Source: Owenia fusiformis
Lineage: Eukaryota > Annelida > Polychaeta > Sabellida > Oweniidae
DNA: 64,000 nucleotides
Direction: 5' to 3'
NCBI GenBank assembly: GCA_903813345.2
Contig: CAIIXF020000007.1
Coordinates: 14,056,714-14,120,713, forward strand
Program-made: the position numbers and the translations under genes
In this document: positions 1 to 13,700 of the stretch, one piece after another
Layout: each line of letters opens with the position of its first letter
Position numbering within the stretch: position 1 is the first letter of the stretch
The notes under the pieces: model-generated
The model's input: only the letters and a program-made list of their open reading frames with translations
Databases searched by the model: none
Told to the model about the DNA's origin: nothing

Positions 1-2858
1 TTGCCTATACTGAGATGTGTTAAACTCTATTTGGGTTAGATTTATTCGGCTACACCCTCTACTTACAGCCTTAACATGCCCCCTATCGGCTATCACCCGC
101 TTCAAAATCATAACAGGTTCCTTTATATCTTCCTTTATCTTCTGTTTAAGAAAAGCTGTTAGCTATCAGCTGTATTTTTGTCAATCAAGATTTCTCTTCA
201 TCTGTGAATTACCCAGCGAGAAACCAAAATGGCAATTTTGATGGAAAGACACAAAGTACCAGTCAAAATCTCTGAAGATTTCCGGGCAAACAATGGCAGC
301 TCTCCCAGTTAGGTTTTAGACTGTCTTCTCATATCTTGTCAATTTTATTCAATCTCAAGTATTGTTTAGAGTTGTGCGTTCAACATATTCGAGAAGTCAA
401 TAGCTATAATAAATCTGCAGATTTTGCTCGCATTTATGTAAGCTTTTCTCTTTTGACGGATACTTTGTGTCTTTCCTTGAAATCATGACAGGTGTAACTG
501 ATCTACTGAAATCAACTTCAAGTGCTTACTACTATCTCCCAATGTGAGCTACATCAGTGCTTTTTGTTGAGAAAATATGTAAGTTATAAGCCGCTTTTTG
601 GCCGATCAGGATTTAAATTCTCTTTATCTGTCATGTACGTAGCAAGATTCAGAGATTTTGACTTGTACGTCATGTCTTTCCGTCAAAACTTCCATTTTTG
701 GTTTCTTGGTAAAGAGTAGCTTCTCAATGTATAATGAGAATTTGCTGTTCGGCACAGAAGCACCTTTTAATTTTTTTCGATTTTCGCAAGGAGGACACTA
801 ACACAATTTTGAAGCGGTTGATAGGGGGCTCTAAAGGCTGTTCTAACATATCAGTCACAGCCTCTGAAAGAGCTAGATCTAAGGCTCTAGCTTTAGGCTA
901 GTCTAAGTCCTATAGATCTAGTAGTCTAGGCCTTGGAATATTCCCAGCCCAGGCATAGGCCCGTAAAAATGTAAAGAAATAAAGCTTCTATTTAAGTGAA
1001 TTTGACTCATTGAGTCAATGTTATACATGTTCCGGGCCTATGCCTAGTATAGTCCCGCAGGACGAAGAAGATAGAATGTAAAAATCAAATTGAAAATCAA
1101 AATAATCGAACGAAAAAAAATTGAAAAAAATTGAAAAAGTTGAAAATTCGATTTCGATTCAATTTGATTTTCTGCCATTATAAATCAAATACTGTACTTA
1201 CCAACATGTTTCTCGGATATATATGTTGTTCTTACTTTATCTTCGCCGAAGATCGATGTTTATTTATATATAACAATCGAATAATCGACATCATAATTCA
1301 AACTCATCACTACGACACCCAGGCTTTCGAAACCATGTAAACTGCTAAGATGACGTCATTTATATCCGGGATTGCTTTGCAAACTCCACACAACAGACTG
1401 TCCCAGCTTTTCTCCTGCTTTCTCCCGATGCAATTCATACATTACTCGGAGATTACTGTCAAACGTTCCAAGTTTTACAATTTTAGCACGTTTATTACGA
1501 TCTAATTCCTGCCAGTATCAATGAATAAATCTATTGACCAACAGATTGGAAATATGTATTCCAGTGATACCCTCATTTTGACGAAAGAATGGTACAAATA
1601 TGTCCACTATTTATCGAGATATCGTGTAGAAAAATTGAAGAAAGACATCGCTTAAGAAATTTCTATTTCTAGACTGTACTGTTCACGCTCGCAAGTGGCA
1701 TCTCCATCTCCATATATGGGCAAAAAGGTGGAGTTAACAATAAGCAATGCAGGGATTGACACGATTGAAACGAAGAAGTCTCGATGAATCTCGCTTAAAC
1801 TCCGCCCCTTCTTCGTGAAAAATCACGTGAATTCCGGCTTTTGCTGGGACATATCCGGGCATCTCGGCTTCGAACCCAATCAGAAGTTTCAATTTTGACT
1901 GGCGCCGCATACATTATCTCAAGTCTCACCCAATATTTTTATGTATACGTTAACAATCTTCATCTTTTTATTTTTCAAGTATTATGTTTTTCTTGCCCTT
2001 ACATTCTCAATGTACTTTGGAGTGGGATAACACGTACATGTAACGTAAACATTTCCAAGATTCAATCCTTTTTTCTCTCATTAAGATTTTGGATAGATAT
2101 TGCTCTTGACCATGGTATAAGGCCCGTATGAGGTCGCCATTCACCGGAGTACATATGGGTAATATCTCTCGAATGATATCGACATTTCCCTCGGTCACTG
2201 TGTATCAACCTGATATTCCCCATATCAAATTCCTCTTGGTAAATAACTACTTTAACTTTGTTTGGGCTAGCTGCCGGGGTCAGTTAATGGCGGTTGATAG
2301 CCCTATCGGCAAAGAGTATTGTTATATAACATTGTATAATAAAATTTCATTGTTTTATAATAAAATTACATCATCATATTATATGGCCAACAACAAACCT
2401 ACTTAGTTTTGTTACTCTTATTTTTGCCTATCAAATGCAAAGAGCGCAATAAAATACCCAGAACACTACAGCTCCATAAATTAAAAATGCAGTTAAAGGT
2501 TTTGTGAGTGTGAAGTGGTGACGTCTTATTGTCTTCGGACACCAGTCATTAATTCTGACCAATCATGTGGCTTCTAGGTTTTAAACGTCAGTTGTCTATT
2601 ACCACCTGGTATACCATCTTCATTCGTTACATTTATTGTGAATACACACAGCATCGGAGTTATTCTTCTTGCAGGACATTACATCATATTTTGTATTCTC
2701 TATACCTTATTTGTTAAACTTTTTATTATACATTTAAATTTCATTTTAGATATTGATTAAAAGGATCACGGTGTGGAAAGAATTAAGCCCATATGTGGGG
2801 TTCCTTTTTCCAAATGCAATATCGAATATTGTAGTTTTTATATCGAATCGTTTTGCAG
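1..2858. other. Upstream region with no recognised exon
   Basis: No reading frame here resembles the missing N-terminal TIG or PA14 parts. Between about 78 and 832 there is a degraded inverted repeat: cccctatcggctatcacccg near 78 is partly mirrored by ggttgatagggggc near 819, and a segment near 217-250 is mirrored near 671-710. It is probably an old foldback transposon. The remainder is AT-rich sequence of unknown content, possibly intron of the fibrocystin-L gene. Confidence 0.4.
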
Positions 2859-4791
2859 ATACTACATAGAGGTCTTGCAACAGGAGCATGCGGCTCAGGC
2901 TAGGGTTCAGGTAGCAGCTATGATGTATACAACTCGCTTCACAGGTCAACAGTCGGGAGACGTTATAGCTGAGAAGCAGATAGTAATGACAAACTCTGTG
3001 GCTTTGCAGGAACAACAGGTAATTACATACAGCTGGTCAATGCGAAACGTTGACTTTTTAGAACCTGAACATAAACATGTGATATAGGACAAAAGTTTTC
3101 TCCGTAATACTTTCATACTCAGGCTAAATCATTGAAATAAAATATTATGATTTTTAAGGAAATATACATCAAAAATTATTCGTAAATTAATTTTGTCATT
3201 AACAGTCGATAGAGTTGCAAAACTGGGCACCCAAGACATCAGTCAGTGAGGTACAGAAGGTAACGGTGGGTGCTCTACAGGGAGTAATCAGACTAGGAAT
3301 GGACGGTGTATATACAGGTACAATTTATTGTTTAGTATCAAAATATTACTTACTATTTCATGTTGCATCGTATTTTCCATGGTAATGATAGTAGTTTTAG
3401 ACTTAGATTCATTGGATACATTCGCGGAATATTTAAAAAAATAAAATCAATGAATCTAACTTCTACAGAGAGTTGATCTCACCTATTCATGAATCTATAA
3501 AATGCTATTTCATTGGATGTTTTATTTTGTGTTCCAATATAATATGGGATGATAATTCTTGGTTGTGCATACTTTTCAGTTCCCATTGATATTGGGCAAC
3601 CTAATGCTGGCGATATGATGATGATTCAACTCAACAGGCTTATTACAATCTCACCTGATGGCACGTCTGTCTCCGTCAATGTAGGCACATCGACTATGGA
3701 GTTTACAATTACTTTCAATTCTGAAAGAGGTTGGTTCATGTCAGTGTCAACTGTATGTACAGGGTGTTCCAAAAGTAACAGGACTGGTGCTGTTTTTTTG
3801 TTAAACATGGACCAATTGTCTTCAAAATTTTACATAATGTACTTTCATATATTGTCATGTGAGGACATCGCAGGGTCGATTGGACAACGTGAAGAACATC
3901 ATTCTCATCTTTAAAGGTCTTACCCCACTGATTAATATTCCATTCTCCATAAAAGTAATAAAAAATTAGACATTTCATGATCAGAAGAGTGGCTTCAAAT
4001 AAGGTTTTTTCGAAAACTCAATCGTGAATTTTGCAGACTGTTATACATAGTAATATTCCAGGAAATTAAATAAATATTATTATAATGAAATCATACTTAA
4101 ATATGAGTTGTATAGCAACACCATAACAACAAAGCAACTAATAAAACAAACAAAATATGATGTACTGTAATAGGTGAATTAGATACTATCCTTTATAGTA
4201 CACATTTTCACATATCACATTTTCATGAAAAAGTTGCCCCGGGTATTGTGATGTCATGTTACTATAGTAACCATAACTTTACCCACATTTTATCATTCTT
4301 TCTGAAACTTTACAATTTTAGTTGCAATACTTCAAAGTACAATTTGTAAAATTTTGAATACAATCTGTGCAGAATTGACAAAATGACAGCACCAGTCCTG
4401 TTACTTTTGGAACACCCTGTATATTGCTTGCTTTTTAATCTTAAAACATATTAACAGCATCAGGTTCAGAAAGCTTGCCTAAGAGACTTTTAGGCTTTTG
4501 GTGTTCTCCAATATGTTATAATAACTTCTTTTTTGGAGGAGGGGGGCCGCATATTTTTATATTCATCACATAAATGTTTACTGATGTCACATTTATCTAC
4601 ATAATACTAAACTTTAGTGTCGGCGAATTCTATTCTTAGGTGATCTACCACTGTTAACATATCGGACAACTGGTGGTATCAGTATTACAGTAACTGAAGT
4701 AATGAAGGGGCAGTCAAGTCTTGAAAAGTTCCAACTAGAACTATTTGGCGTGCCTTCTGCATTGGTCACAGTAGGAGCATCGGCAGGCATG
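2859..4791 (+). CDS. PKHD1L1: Exons 1-4: second half of PA14-like domain
   Basis: Exons at 2859-3018, 3206-3317, 3580-3729 and 4640-4791, encoding residues 1-191 of the visible protein. The first exon reads YYIEVLQQEH and FTGQQSGDVI, the pattern of the late strands of the PA14 domain found near the N-terminus of fibrocystin-L. The next exon continues with SIELQNW and VIRLGMDGVYT, also family-typical. The third exon ends in AGAG before gttggt, a weak donor, but phase 1 matches the next acceptor, giving an uninterrupted R-G-D-L-P-L-L. The intron after exon 3 contains the 660-bp TA-flanked element at 3760-4419, which begins only 30 bases after the donor. An open frame running from exon 3 into that element is intronic read-through. 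Confidence 0.85.
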
Positions 4792-7700
4792 GTAGGATCT
4801 CCACTACACTTTTAATTCTGCTCCAACCACTTTTTAGACTCACGAGTATGTTTTAAAAGCTGATCAATATTTATGTAGCAATATCAATCATCCAAGTTAT
4901 TGTTTCTACATTTTTGCCGTTTATTTTGCAAATGAATAGTTTTTTAATTGTTGACCAAAGTAATTAGTATTAATTACTGTTTGGAATATTGGGTACAGGC
5001 ATAAAATATGGGGGGGTGTATGGGGGTGTATGGGAGTCGGGAAAACATGAGTTTTAGTTATTCTGATATATCTCCATGCACAATGTCTATCTTTTATTTT
5101 ATTCAAACCAAGGGTAGGGTAGATGATAGATGTTATATCAGACATTTACAGATTCATGAATATTGTGTTCGTTGAGATTTGTTACTTGGTGGAGTTGCCC
5201 TTTTCTAGTTTCTCATTTTATCGTGTTTTATATTGGCAGGTGGCTGATGCTTTAACAACGCTAAACTCTCTTAGATGCCCTGACTACATCGTGAAACCAT
5301 CCAGGAAATTCTACTTTCAAGATTATGAAGGAGATGAAAGGGTACTTGGTGAACGATCTACCGAAAATCCATTTTGTGGTAAAACAGTAGTACAGAGTCC
5401 ACACATAATTTTCCAAGATTACAAAAGTCCGTTTGAATTATCAAGTGGTGTCAAATATGTAAGTAATCAATGATTGATGCACTTCAAAATTATCCGTTTT
5501 ATTCAATGGCATTGAGTAAAAAGTTTACATGATGTTGTAAATAGTTTGTCAACAGTAAATGATGATCCATGTACTTGTTAAATAAATTGTAAGTGTTTCC
5601 AAGATGCATGTGTATGTAAAAACAAAATATGGGCATTTTTCCGAAAATTCCCCGTTCAACTTGTTCAATTGAATCATTGATTCCCATTTCAGTAATAAAT
5701 CTTTTATTTGTATAATTGTTCAATATGTAGTCGATTACAATTATTTCTGTATTCGTCTCCGATTCCTGAATAAATCACCTCTTATTTCAGTTATGTTTTG
5801 CTTATCGTGGTCTGTTGCATAATGCTGTCTTAATCGACATCGACTATATGGAAAATTCCTCTCCCTTGTCGAAAACTGTAAGGATTGAACATGAATTTTA
5901 TGCCGAAGAAGACATAGATTTTAAAAGGTGAGCAACCGTTCATACCACGACTGACAGCGACCGTGTATTGTTCTTAGATATCGTTCCCTACGCTTCCACA
6001 GGGTTTCTATTTTTTGTTATTTTCAAAACATGTTATTACATTTTTTCTGATTAGTAAACGTGGTCTATTGTATCTAGATTCTAACGATGTGTCCATTCTC
6101 AATATAAATCGTTTACTATTTAGTTTTAGTAATGTTTGTTACTTGACAGGGTTCCCTTTGTGCCTTTTTCAGCTGGAAGTACACATGTTTGGACATGTTG
6201 TCTCCTTTGCAAATAGCCGAACCAGATGGCAGTCAGTTCAAGGGCACGCGATTGCGCGTATTCACAGACATTGGGAAAAACTATTGGTTGGATGCCGTAT
6301 TTATTGGATCAAAGCCTACCGTCCCAGTCACTCCAGAAACGGGGGAATGTGAGTTTTTTAGACTATAAAATTTTTTATTTAAGCCCTGGTCGCATTTACT
6401 ACGATCTTAAACATTAATGGCATCGATAAGTATTTTGTTCAAAACTGAAGGCAATTTTGAACACAACACTCATCATCGGTCGGGCGCCGGTGTAAAAGGG
6501 TAGGAGGTCCTATCAAATTATGGTCCTACTCTCCATTGATTTATATGGTGACCTAAATACAACTCTTTCCCTCATTACCTTATACGCAATCGGGGCCAGT
6601 AAGGGCCGTTAACAAAGGGGACCATAATCCCTGGGGGACCATCATTTCTTTCACACCGGTACTGAAAATCGGAGCAAGTGATCACGGTCGGCTGAACTAA
6701 AGTGCAATTTAGAACTGTATACTTCAACGACTTGCGTAATATTTTAGGCTTGGACTGCAGATATGTCAATGATCAGATACTTAGGCCTCCGTTACCTAAT
6801 GGTAATCGCATTGAACGTTTGGATGTCACAAAGTCTGATAACATGTATACTTTAAGTATAACGGGAGAGGATGTCATTTATAATGCACCTTTAATTCGCA
6901 TTAGAGGAGGAGAGGTATCTAACTTTTATATGTTTTAATTTCTTTAATCGTTGATATTCTCATCTTGACACTTTATGGAGAAGTTAATGTATACGTTTTT
7001 ATATATATTATCTGTTTTATTTCGTCATATTAGAATGCATGTGTAGTCAACTGATGATGTATGATTGATACATATTTTAAATATAACTAACCATAACCAA
7101 ATACGTATTTCATTTTTCATTCATCGTATCAGGTCGAAGCTGGAGGCTATGCACCGGGCAGTGGTGGCGCCACCTATGGTGCATCTGGTTGGGGAGCAGC
7201 TAAAGCAGTTGTGACTCGTGTTTCAACTGCAACCGCACCGATAGCCGGGACATTCGAGCTTTCATTCAAGGGACAAACGGTCACAAGTAAGAAAAACCCA
7301 TCAATGTAATCGTATCATCAATCGAGAATGCATATTCCAGTTTTGTATAGAACATATTTTCCTTTTTTATAGCCACAACCCAATAATAACGCTGAAAACG
7401 ATAAAACTGAATACTAACCAGCTTTCAGTAATATATAATTGTATAAAACATTACTGTATATGTTTTAGTCCCAGCAAATGCAACTGCTGAGGACTTTCAT
7501 GCTATATTTGAGACCATGCCAACATCAGGATTAGTAAACGTTGAGCGAACAGGAACTGGCACCGCATATAATTGGACTGTGACGTTCCTAACTAATACGG
7601 GTGACCAGGAACTTATTCAGGTACAGTTTAAAAATACGCAATACAATACACATTACATTTCTTATGTTTATTATTCCAGAAATTATTGATATTTTTAAAA

Positions 7701-10700
7701 TATATTAAACATTTACAATACATATTTATATTCTTGCTCATATTTTTGTCCTACAGGTTAATGGAAATGGACTTGTTGGTAACGAACCCAATGTTCAGGT
7801 AATAACAGAGAAAGATGGAGGTGTTTTCCTCGATCCAATACAAGGCGATTGGTTAAGAACTGCTCATACTACTCCCCAGGTTAGTGAAATTCATTATGAC
7901 ACCATGGTAGACGATTTTACTGACTTTTTTTTACTATTCAATAACTTTCAATTTAAGATAAACAATCGTATAGAAATATTCAACATGATCATATACTATC
8001 ATGAAATCAATTTACACTTACAAGGAATATTCACACTTTATAATGAGGATTCCTTTTCAGAAGATTATTTTGATGATAGAAATGAATATGTAGCCAATCT
8101 AAATATTTCAACTACATGTATACTACACAAACGAAAGTAAACAAGGAACATTATGAGTCTGTTCAAATCATACGTTAAACACTCTGTTTATCCTTTGGTT
8201 ATTATCAACGATAACGCGATGACTTCAAGGATTTAATCTTTTAGCTTATCCTGCTATTAAGAAAGTGTAAATAAAAAGCGAATATAGTATTAGTATCCAA
8301 GTTAGAAGTACGTTAAAAATAGTGCGCAGAATATATTAACATATAAAATCTCACGTATAACAAATATGAGACATTCAATTATTTTGGACTTAAACTTTCA
8401 GTTTGTCCAATTCGCCGAAACGATCATTTTCGGGTTATTGTATTCAAATGCCGAAGATTTAAACTTTTAGTTTATTTGAGGCACATGGTTCTGATTATAT
8501 AATTAATCATTGTTAATTTTAATAATTGGGTCTATATTCTCATAACCTTTTATGCTTTCATCTTATGCTGCCAAGGGTTCCTCCAACAAATATTGTATAT
8601 AGTAACAGTATCTTATTACTCGTATGGACACTGCACAGTGCACACAGAACTGTTTCAACTTTCAACTATCCCGACATATCTGTAATACATGTTTTATTCT
8701 GCATATATGCCATCTATATGAATGTATTTAGTTTATTTCACTTTTGATTGCAGTCACCGACCCACAACACAAACAAACACGCAATATCCCCTAGATCTGG
8801 TTGGGCGCTAGACAATATAATCATATTGCCTAGAATGGTCAGTTCTATTAATACCCAACTTGTGAAGTTAAATAAATGGAAAATAATAATATTTACACGC
8901 AACACGAATTGTTATGTTTACTTCACAACAAGCAGATCTAGGGAGTAACACAAATTTTCCCTTATGCCAAATAAGGTGCTTTGTGGGTCGAACGATTGTA
9001 TCTGTGCATTATGTTAATGTTTGACTGACACATCAGTTTAGGGTTAACCTCAGTGAAACGAGTTTATATCTTAGTTCAACTTACAGGCTGCTTGCAATAG
9101 CACTAGTAGCTCACAATAGAACGTTCTGATAATATAATTAAAGTAAATCACTGTATATGCAATTGTATCATAATAATATTGCATATCATTTATGAACAAT
9201 TAATATATTTATACACTTATGGACATTTAATATATTTATATCCTTATGGATAATATATTGATATACTTGTGGACTTTTAAAAATTGCCGCCCATTCCCCA
9301 CCACCTCCCAACAGTTCTATTAATACCCAACTTGTGAAGTTAAATAAATGGAAAATAATAATATTTACACGCAACACGAATTGTTATGTTTACTTCACAA
9401 CAAGCAGATCTAGGGAGTAACACAAATGCTTTTTCCAGGTATCAGTGAAGATCAACAATATCCCAACAGCATGCACCGGGGACTGTAGCTTTGAGTACTC
9501 TGAAGCTGCAACCCCAACAGTAACTGCCAGTACTCCATCACAAGGTTTTCTAAACAACATTTATTATTCACCTATTTTGACTCTCAAGAATAGTATAACA
9601 TGACATTGTCATTGATAGGTTTCTTATAGCTAGTTACTTGTTACAGTTACTAAATCATGTTACAGTTACAGAATAATGTTAAAGTTGTGCCTTTTCCTTT
9701 TATATTATAACAGCTCATGACTCATTTTGAAGCTCACAGAATTAAAAACCACAAAAAATCACATTTCTGAATAATGATTATTCAATATATTCATTTTAAA
9801 ATTTGAAAATTGCACTTTGTTCAAATTTTGTTTTTGTTACTTTTTGGTATCAATCGTTTTGCCGTATACACATTTCTATTCATTAAAAGCATTCGAATGT
9901 CTAGACGTGTCGCAAAAAGGTGGCGCATTTGTTTTTTAAGGGTATCGCGTGAATGTAACTTTGATTCCCCAGATTATAAGATAATATTCGTATTAAAGTT
10001 ATATATCATTTTAAAGCTGTTTCGATGAAGTTTTTAGATCAACTACACTCCGTTCACGATTCTGGCGCTTTAAACGCTCATAACTCAAACAATATATGAC
10101 TATTATACTTATTTTTCGTCTTGATTAAGGTAGATGGAAGTTTTATTTCAAAGGATGAATTTTAGTAAGCGTCCCATATTGTGACATCATAGAGAAAAAT
10201 AGAATCTGTTGACAGCGACCTTTTTTGCTCATTTTTTGTTACCTTCAACTTTTCAGGTGTACATTAAACAAAAAATACGAGATCAATTTTTAATAAATCA
10301 TACATGATTATTTTGCTCTTAAACTCTAGTTTATTAATAAATAGTTAGTTTTGTTCGCAAAAGTATGTGTTTTCTGACGATGTGGAAGATGGAGGACGAA
10401 AGGTTTTCAAAATTCATTAAAATAGGGCTAATTTACGCCATTCGCCTATTTCCAAGCACAGCAACACGTATATTTATTTCACCTAAAATATCAATTGATT
10501 CGTGTTTTATGATGCTCCTATCCCATTGTTAATACATATACGATATCAGAGTTATTCGCCTTAAATATTTTGAGATAAAGAGGCAAATGTGGAGGACGAA
10601 AGGATTTCCATATGTGTACATTTTTCTCAAAAAACGTCACATTCTGTGGTGTAAAAAAGCGAAAATGTGTAGACGTGTCGCAAAAAGCTCGCGCACGCAT

Positions 10701-13700
10701 TGTTACACATTTTGTGGCGTAATCCAGAGGATCCTCGCTTTTAACATGATAGAATGTGACGTTTTTGAGAAAAATGTACACACATGAAAATCCTTTCGTC
10801 ATCCACATTTACCTACCTTTTATTGTTCATGGGCTAGGAGCATCATAAAACACGAATCAATTGATATTTCAGGTGAAATAAATATACGTGTTGCTGTGCT
10901 TGAAAATAGGCGAATGGCGTAAATTAGCCCTATTTTAATGAATTTTGAAAACCTTTCGTCCTCCACTTTTCCACATACAACAGAAAACACATACTTTTGT
11001 GAACAAAATCAACTATTTATTAATAAACTAGAGTTTAGGAGCAAAATAATCATGTATGATTTATTAAAAATTGATCTCGTATTTTTTGTTTAATGTACAC
11101 CTGAAAAGTTGAAGGTACCAAAAAATGAGCAAAAAAGGTCGCTGTCAACAGATTCTATTTTTCAGACTCTATGACGTCACAATATGGGACGCTTACTAAA
11201 ATTCATCCTTTGAAATAAAACTTCCATCTACCTTTATCAAGACGAAAAAAAAGTATATTAGTCATATATTGTTTGAGTTATGAGCGTTTAAAGACGAAAA
11301 ATAATTCAAAATGTAACGTGTCAACATGGGATATTTGCCAGATGTTTTGGTAAAAAAACTCTTTTTTAAAAACGAACGCGCAAAAAATGTAAACGGAGTG
11401 TAGTTGATCTAAAATCTTCATCGAAACAGCTTTAAAATGGTATATAACTTTAATTAGAATATTATCTTATAATCCGGGGAATCAAAGTTACATTCACGCG
11501 ATACCCTTAAAAAACAAATGCGCCACCTTTTTGCGACACGTCGTAACAATGCGTGCGCGACCTTTTTGCGACACGTCCTAGGATGAGCACAACTGGTGCA
11601 CCTATATCTTGGAGTATCATATCAGTTTTCGAACACATGGCTGCATGATGAAACGACCTTATTTGGAGTTGTCAATTTGGCGGAGCGATCTAGAGCTCAG
11701 AAAACTCTTAGTAGCCACGATGTTGTTTATTCATCCCTCTATAGTGTTCCTCTTTATACTATTACCTTTGCCTTTTCCCTTTGACAATTATATTTACATA
11801 ATTGTATTATTGTAGGACCAGCAAATACAGACCTGACAATAACTGGTACAGGGTTTCATACTACAGCTGACCAAAATACTGTCCTGATTGGTGGTGCTAT
11901 ATGTGATGTGACATCAGCTACCTCTACCGAGATACACTGTACAACAGGGAACGCCGCTGCTGGTTCAGCAGATATAATTGTGCGTGTCATCGGTAAAGGA
12001 AATGCGGAACACAATGGCGGCCCATTCCAATTTACATACGAAGCAGCCGTTACGGCATTAACACCAACGACAGGAAGTATAGCAGGTATAGTCAACATTG
12101 GGTAGACAACATTGACCATAACTATGAATGACAAAATGTATTGAACAAATGTAAAGCCAATTGGTTGCCAATAGATATTTGTTTACATGGAAATGGTGTT
12201 GATTGCAAAGATTATAGGGACATAACGTGTTTTGTGTTAAACATCGGGTGTATTTATCGGGTGTGTTTATTATAGAAAAATCATCAATTTAGAAAACTTT
12301 TACTCCATGATTGTATGTGTAAATATAAATGCTGTTTGTTTCATTTCAGGTGGAACATTTATTACATTAACTATATCTAGTTTGCGAGATGATGCTTTGG
12401 TGAGCGTAGGGGGCAATGATTGCCCTGTAAGCACTCGAACGGCGACAACAATAACATGCACAACACCAACTGGGGTAAGAGGCTGTAGTAAATACCATTA
12501 TGGAATGTAATATGTAAAAAGCACAATTCGGTCTTGAGAATAAATAGATAATATAAGCTAGCACTGTTTTTCACGACCAAAACGAGAACGTAAGTTATTT
12601 AAGCGATGCGTTTGTATGGGCGATTGGTCATGCGTAAAGGTTAGCGTTTCGATTTTATATGCAAGCTTAAACTCCTAATAAGACAAGATACAGGATGTTC
12701 AACTGACCAATCAACCTTTTGAATTATTTCATTGTCCAAAATATTTTAGGACTCTGCAGGAGAAGTCCAAGTCGAGGTGACACAAGGAGGGGTTACACTA
12801 ACAAGTCCAATTGCATTCAATTATGATTCAAGTCTCACTGCAACTATAACCAGTTTTTCAGCAAATACAGGCAGTGTTACAGGTATAAGCTAATTGTAAT
12901 TGTCACTTTAGTTGGATTATTATGGATTTAATTTTTATAGGTTGATAATTTTAATATGTACATAATCTAAATGATAAATCTGTTATTAGTTGAGTGTATG
13001 TATTGTAGGTGGTGAAACAATTGATATTGTTGGTACACAGTTTGGGACTGGAAATGACCATGTTGTGACTGTTGGCGGAGTGGAAGCCACGGTAGTGTCT
13101 TCATCTGACACACAGATATCTGTAACTCTTCCTCCATTACCACCAGGCTCTCATCCTATAGATGTTACAGTTGGTACATATGGATATGCAGATAAAAGGT
13201 ATGCATTTTGAATAGTGACATATGATATACTTAGACTATATCTAAATGAATGATTTTTAATGTAGAAATTTAGATATGACATACTTAATAATGATTTTGT
13301 ATTTAAACATTTAAGCATGTTGTCACTTTTTCATTCAGCTCCGTTACCAATACAGACATATTGGTGTCATTCGAAGTGAATAATGTAAGTCCTCTGATTG
13401 GTTCAATGATTGGTGGCACAGTTTTAACTTTGACTGGCCAGGGATTTGGAAGTGCTGGGGCGAACAACATACAAGTTGGAAGAACTAGTTGTACCATTTT
13501 ATCCGAAACAAACTCAAAAATAGTGTGCAAAATTGATGAAACTGCAACTACACATGTGGTAACTAATGAAGGCATTCATCCAGGTAAAAACAAATGCTAT
13601 GCTTTATCATTTCAAGTACTGGTTATTTATCATTTTTTATCTTTTGATTATAATAATCTTAGAGAAGCTGTTTACTTGGACTGAACATTTTATTTCAGTA

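Noticed and set aside
3730-3914. Frame continuing from exon 3
   Set aside because: Runs into the inverted repeat of the MITE at 3760; not homologous to the family, unlike exon 4.
10518-10808. Overlapping frames on both strands
   Set aside because: Both are readings of the same palindromic arms of the foldback element.
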